Source of the DNA: Pedobacter psychroterrae
Lineage (GTDB): Bacteria > Bacteroidota > Bacteroidia > Sphingobacteriales > Sphingobacteriaceae
NCBI RefSeq assembly: GCF_004331695.1
Contig: NZ_SJSL01000002.1
Coordinates: 992,001-1,056,000, forward strand
Direction: 5' to 3'
DNA: 64,000 nt
Shown: positions 63,415 through 64,000 of the stretch, piece by piece
Numbering within the stretch: position 1 is the first letter of the stretch
Layout of the letters: every line of letters begins with the position of its first letter
Translations under genes and position numbers: made by a program
The notes under the pieces: generated by a model
The model's database searches: none
The model's input: the letters and a program-made list of their open reading frames with translations, nothing else
What the model was told of the DNA's origin: nothing

Positions 63415-64000
63415 ATGACTGAAGAACAAAAAAATTCAGAATCAAGTAATTCAAGAAGAAGTTTTATAAAAACCACTGCCCTTGCGGCAGCTGGTTTTAT
63501 GATTGTACCACGCCACGTACTTGGAGGCAAAGGGTTTTTGGCACCCAGCGACAGGTTGCAGGTAGCAGGAGTAGGTGTTGGTGGAAAGGGAGAGAGTGAC
63601 CTGACCGGTATATTTGCGGGTGGAAAATCGGATATTGCCTATTTATGTGATGTGGACGACAGAAGGGCTGCGGGTTCTGTAAAGCGCTTTCCAAAAGCGA
63701 AATACTACAAAGATTACCGTCAGATGCTGGACAAAGAGGCAAAGAATATAGACGGGGTAGTCGTGTCCACACCAGATCATGCCCATGCGCAGATCGCCAT
63801 GGCAGCTATGCAGCTTGGTAAACATGTGTATGTTCAAAAACCATTGGCACATGATATTTATGAGGCACGTAAACTTACCGAAGCTGCCAAGCGCTATCAG
63901 GTAGTGACACAAATGGGCAACCAAGGTGCTTCTGGTGATGGGGTAAGGAAACTGACAGACTGGTATGATGCCGGATTGATAGGAAAAGTAGAGCGTGTGT
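63415..64000 (+). CDS. Second Tat-exported Gfo/Idh/MocA oxidoreductase, C-terminus missing
   Basis: Partial gene, cut by the window end after 195 codons. The twin-arginine signal SRRSFIKTTALAAAGFMIVP (residues 13-32) is followed by PRHVLGGKGFLAPSD, almost the same stretch as in the oxidoreductase at 58663-59934 (PRYVLGGTGFIAPSD). The Rossmann motif is VGVGGKGESD, then CDVDDRRAAG and STPDHAHAQIAMAAMQLGKHVYVQKPLAHD, with the family's Lys in QKP. It belongs to a different subfamily from the first (QKP and NQG motifs), so the two may oxidise different sugars or work in opposite directions. Confidence 0.85.
   Translation, partial: MTEEQKNSESSNSRRSFIKTTALAAAGFMIVPRHVLGGKGFLAPSDRLQVAGVGVGGKGESDLTGIFAGGKSDIAYLCDVDDRRAAGSVKRFPKAKYYKDYRQMLDKEAKNIDGVVVSTPDHAHAQIAMAAMQLGKHVYVQKPLAHDIYEARKLTEAAKRYQVVTQMGNQGASGDGVRKLTDWYDAGLIGKVERV

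Noticed and set aside
1..64000. Mobile elements, prophage, CRISPR or RNA genes
   Set aside because: No transposase, integrase, direct-repeat array, tRNA cloverleaf or rRNA stretch was found on reading; base composition looks even.

Overview
The window looks like chromosome of a free-living, plant- or soil-glycan-degrading member of the Bacteroidota, most like Pedobacter or another Sphingobacteriaceae. The reasons are two SusC/SusD pairs, a hybrid two-component regulator with a Reg_prop periplasmic sensor, many secreted glycosidases and lipoproteins with Bacteroidota-type signal peptides, -7 promoter boxes of the TAnnTTTG type, moderate GC and AT-rich spacers. No tRNA, rRNA, CRISPR array, insertion sequence or phage gene was seen. 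Genus assignment is inference.

Layout. (1) 1-9831: the start of a secreted GH31 enzyme on the minus strand, then a plus-strand operon of a six-hairpin glycosidase-like protein, two GH78 alpha-L-rhamnosidases and two secreted alpha/beta-hydrolase esterases. (2) 9826-14687: an AraC regulator facing a three-gene sugar-acid operon (Gfo/Idh/MocA dehydrogenase, IlvD/Edd dehydratase, amidohydrolase-type lactonase). A 45-bp element upstream of this operon is repeated upstream of the rhamnosidase operon at the same distance from a -7 box, so both are probably one regulon. (3) 14793-25718: PUL 1 with SusC, SusD, two discoidin-ended lipoproteins, a TIM-barrel glycosidase-like protein and a GH20 hexosaminidase. 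(4) 26028-27083: RhaT, the L-rhamnose/proton symporter.

(5) 27265-42142: PUL 2, headed by an HTCS sensor-regulator, then SusC, SusD, a FAS1-like lipoprotein, GH2, an alginate-lyase-superfamily lyase and GH88. The lyase plus GH88 pair implies a uronic-acid polymer such as a glucuronan. A 17-bp direct repeat with 22-bp period before susC is a good HTCS operator candidate. (6) 42139-46961: an envelope module with little known function: a tyrosine-rich and GKN-rich secreted protein, a DUF4382 lipoprotein, a lysine/proline-rich secreted protein, an outer-membrane barrel, and an OmpR-type response regulator with its histidine kinase. Four copies of one heptamer, in two inverted pairs each with 11-bp spacing, lie between its divergent operons.

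(7) 46983-55508: separate genes, mostly secreted (SGNH hydrolase, pectate-lyase-like beta-helix, DUF4488 protein, lipoprotein aldose 1-epimerase, GH110 alpha-1,3-galactosidase), then a GlxA-type regulator and a small SRPBCC/DoxX/VOC group. (8) 55517-64000: a third GH78, divergent from a cluster of two Tat-exported Gfo/Idh/MocA oxidoreductases flanking a HEAT-repeat protein that ends in two DUF1080 (3-keto-glycoside-acting) domains. The cluster continues past the window end and is the best candidate for a non-classical oxidative deglycosylation system.
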